Origin: Rhodococcus sp. H36-A4
Lineage (GTDB): Bacteria; Actinomycetota; Actinomycetes; Mycobacteriales; Mycobacteriaceae
Assembly: GCF_027158005.1 (NCBI RefSeq)
Contig: NZ_JAPVLQ010000001.1
Span: forward strand, 186,001 to 250,000
Reading direction: 5' to 3'
Length of the DNA stretch: 64,000 nt
Made by a program: the position numbers and the translations under genes. Shown here piece by piece: positions 63,373 to 64,000 of this stretch. Position 1 is the first letter of the stretch, and every line of letters starts with the position of its first letter. A model generated the notes under the pieces. It searched no databases. It worked only from the letters and a program-made list of their open reading frames with translations, and was not told the origin of the DNA.

Positions 63373-64000
63373 CTACACCCGCGCCAACACCGCCCGAGTA
63401 TCCACTCCGGTGGGCAGTGTTCCGAATGCACCGCCCCAATCCTCACCGAGCCTGCTGGCACAGAATGCGTCGGCGACGGCCGGATCACCGTGGCGGACGA
63501 GCAACGATCCTTGGAAGACGAGTGCCATGAGTTCGACGACGCGTCGAGCGCGGTATTCGATGTCGGAGCTGTCCGAGAGTTCTTTGCCGACGCGTGAGAT
63601 GGCGTCGTCGAGGCGCGAGTCCGATCCTGATGCCAACGACACTTCGGTGAAATACGCTTCGACGCTGTCCGGCTGCTTGACAAGTGCACGAAGCGAATCC
63701 AGTGCTGCGACGTTGCCCGAGCCCTCCCAGATCGACATCAGCGGCGATTCGCGAAAGAGCCGCGGCATCCCGGATTCTTCGACGTAACCGTTGCCGCCGA
63801 GGCATTCGAGAGCTTCGGCGGCATGTGAGGGCGCACGCTTGCAGACCCAATACTTGCTGACGGCCAGTGCGATTCGACGCAACTCGGCTTCACCGGCATC
63901 ACCGTTGGCGCTGCGATCGGTGGCTCCAGCCAGTCGCATCATGGTCACTGTTGCCGCCTCCGATTCGATCACCAAGTCCGACAGGACATTGCGCATCAGT
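63373..64000 (-). CDS. AidB-like acyl-CoA dehydrogenase, N-terminus outside the window
   Basis: The C-terminal 208 codons of an acyl-CoA dehydrogenase; the start lies beyond 64000. The segment YWVCKRAPSHAAEALECLGG followed by NGYVEESGMPRLFRESPLMS and IWEGSGN is characteristic of the AidB/isovaleryl-CoA dehydrogenase group, in which FAD-dependent dehydrogenation or an alkylation-response role has been proposed. The last 40 residues (GDPAVADAFCASRLGEDWGG) also fit AidB-like proteins. The stop is at the edge of the tandem repeat array. Confidence 0.9.
   Translation of the reverse strand, partial: LMRNVLSDLVIESEAATVTMMRLAGATDRSANGDAGEAELRRIALAVSKYWVCKRAPSHAAEALECLGGNGYVEESGMPRLFRESPLMSIWEGSGNVAALDSLRALVKQPDSVEAYFTEVSLASGSDSRLDDAISRVGKELSDSSDIEYRARRVVELMALVFQGSLLVRHGDPAVADAFCASRLGEDWGGAFGTLPTGVDTRAVLARV

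Noticed and set aside
63149-63439. Frame with repeated LLGRVGW units and FEPPAGG-like peptides near the palindromes
   Set aside because: Produced by reading through the 21-bp array and the palindromic element; not a protein-coding pattern.

Overview
The window is high-GC actinobacterial chromosome. It most resembles Rhodococcus or a close mycolic-acid-containing relative. The evidence is three MspA-family porins and long runs of gene order that match Mycobacterium tuberculosis: fthC-galU-glp(moeA)-rimJ-glpR like Rv0992c-Rv0996, mprA-mprB-pepD-moaB2-mscL like Rv0981-Rv0985c, and the block from pgi to the MoxR/VWA pair like Rv0946c-Rv0959. The genus is inferred from these features and the species is not determined. 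Gene-for-gene M. tuberculosis comparisons are from memory, not from a search.

Layout. 1-5.8 kb: arginine deiminase (cut by the window edge), an SDR, a molybdopterin oxidoreductase with a flavin reductase, and a TetR regulator of the gamma-butyrolactone-receptor type beside two overlapping GyrI-like genes; a tRNA-Ala(CGC) with an intrinsic terminator closes this part. 5.8-12.2 kb: the GlpR/RimJ/Glp/GalU block faces fthC, an FmdB-like (Ruc) chaperone behind a CIRCE operator, and a SAF-domain protein. 12.3-16.7 kb: MspA-like porins, MscL and a lipoprotein. 16.5-21 kb: the MprAB envelope-stress system with PepD, MoaB2 and an unlisted 58-residue protein; two identical-format direct repeats mark candidate MprA sites. 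21-36.5 kb: an accessory, stress-flavoured stretch with CorA, small membrane proteins, a Rieske-FAD oxidoreductase, DUF6230/DUF6114, a GT4 and TupA-like pair, a haem-oxygenase-fold enzyme, an ankyrin protein next to a large catalase, a HemK2/MTQ2 methyltransferase, a broken AbiEi/DUF559 gene and a secreted lipase.

36.4-40.1 kb: a ferritin-VIT1 fusion and a divergent zinc-starvation cluster. Mrf, L31-B and L32 lie on one side, and L28, a degenerate S14 and S18 on the other, with two Zur-like operators between them. L33 is missing and S14 has lost its N-terminal part. 40.1-58.9 kb: a permease, a lipoprotein and core metabolism (MoxR/VWA, purHN, sucCD), two large membrane proteins, a LytM peptidase, UvrD1 and chorismate mutase. 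58.9-64 kb: an aldehyde dehydrogenase, Pgi, and a DUF559 gene bracketed by two inverted copies of a near-palindromic repeat and by tandem arrays, then the C-terminal part of an AidB-like acyl-CoA dehydrogenase.

Functionally, most genes concern the envelope and its division or stress control (Glp/GlpR, MprAB/PepD, MspA, MscL, LytM), protein quality (Ruc, PepD), metal economy (Zur cluster, CorA, ferritin-VIT1) and central metabolism. The points most worth following up are the eroding zinc-independent ribosomal cluster, the palindrome-bracketed DUF559 cassette, the paired MprA boxes, the CIRCE site before the Ruc homologue, and an orphan terminator upstream of chorismate mutase.
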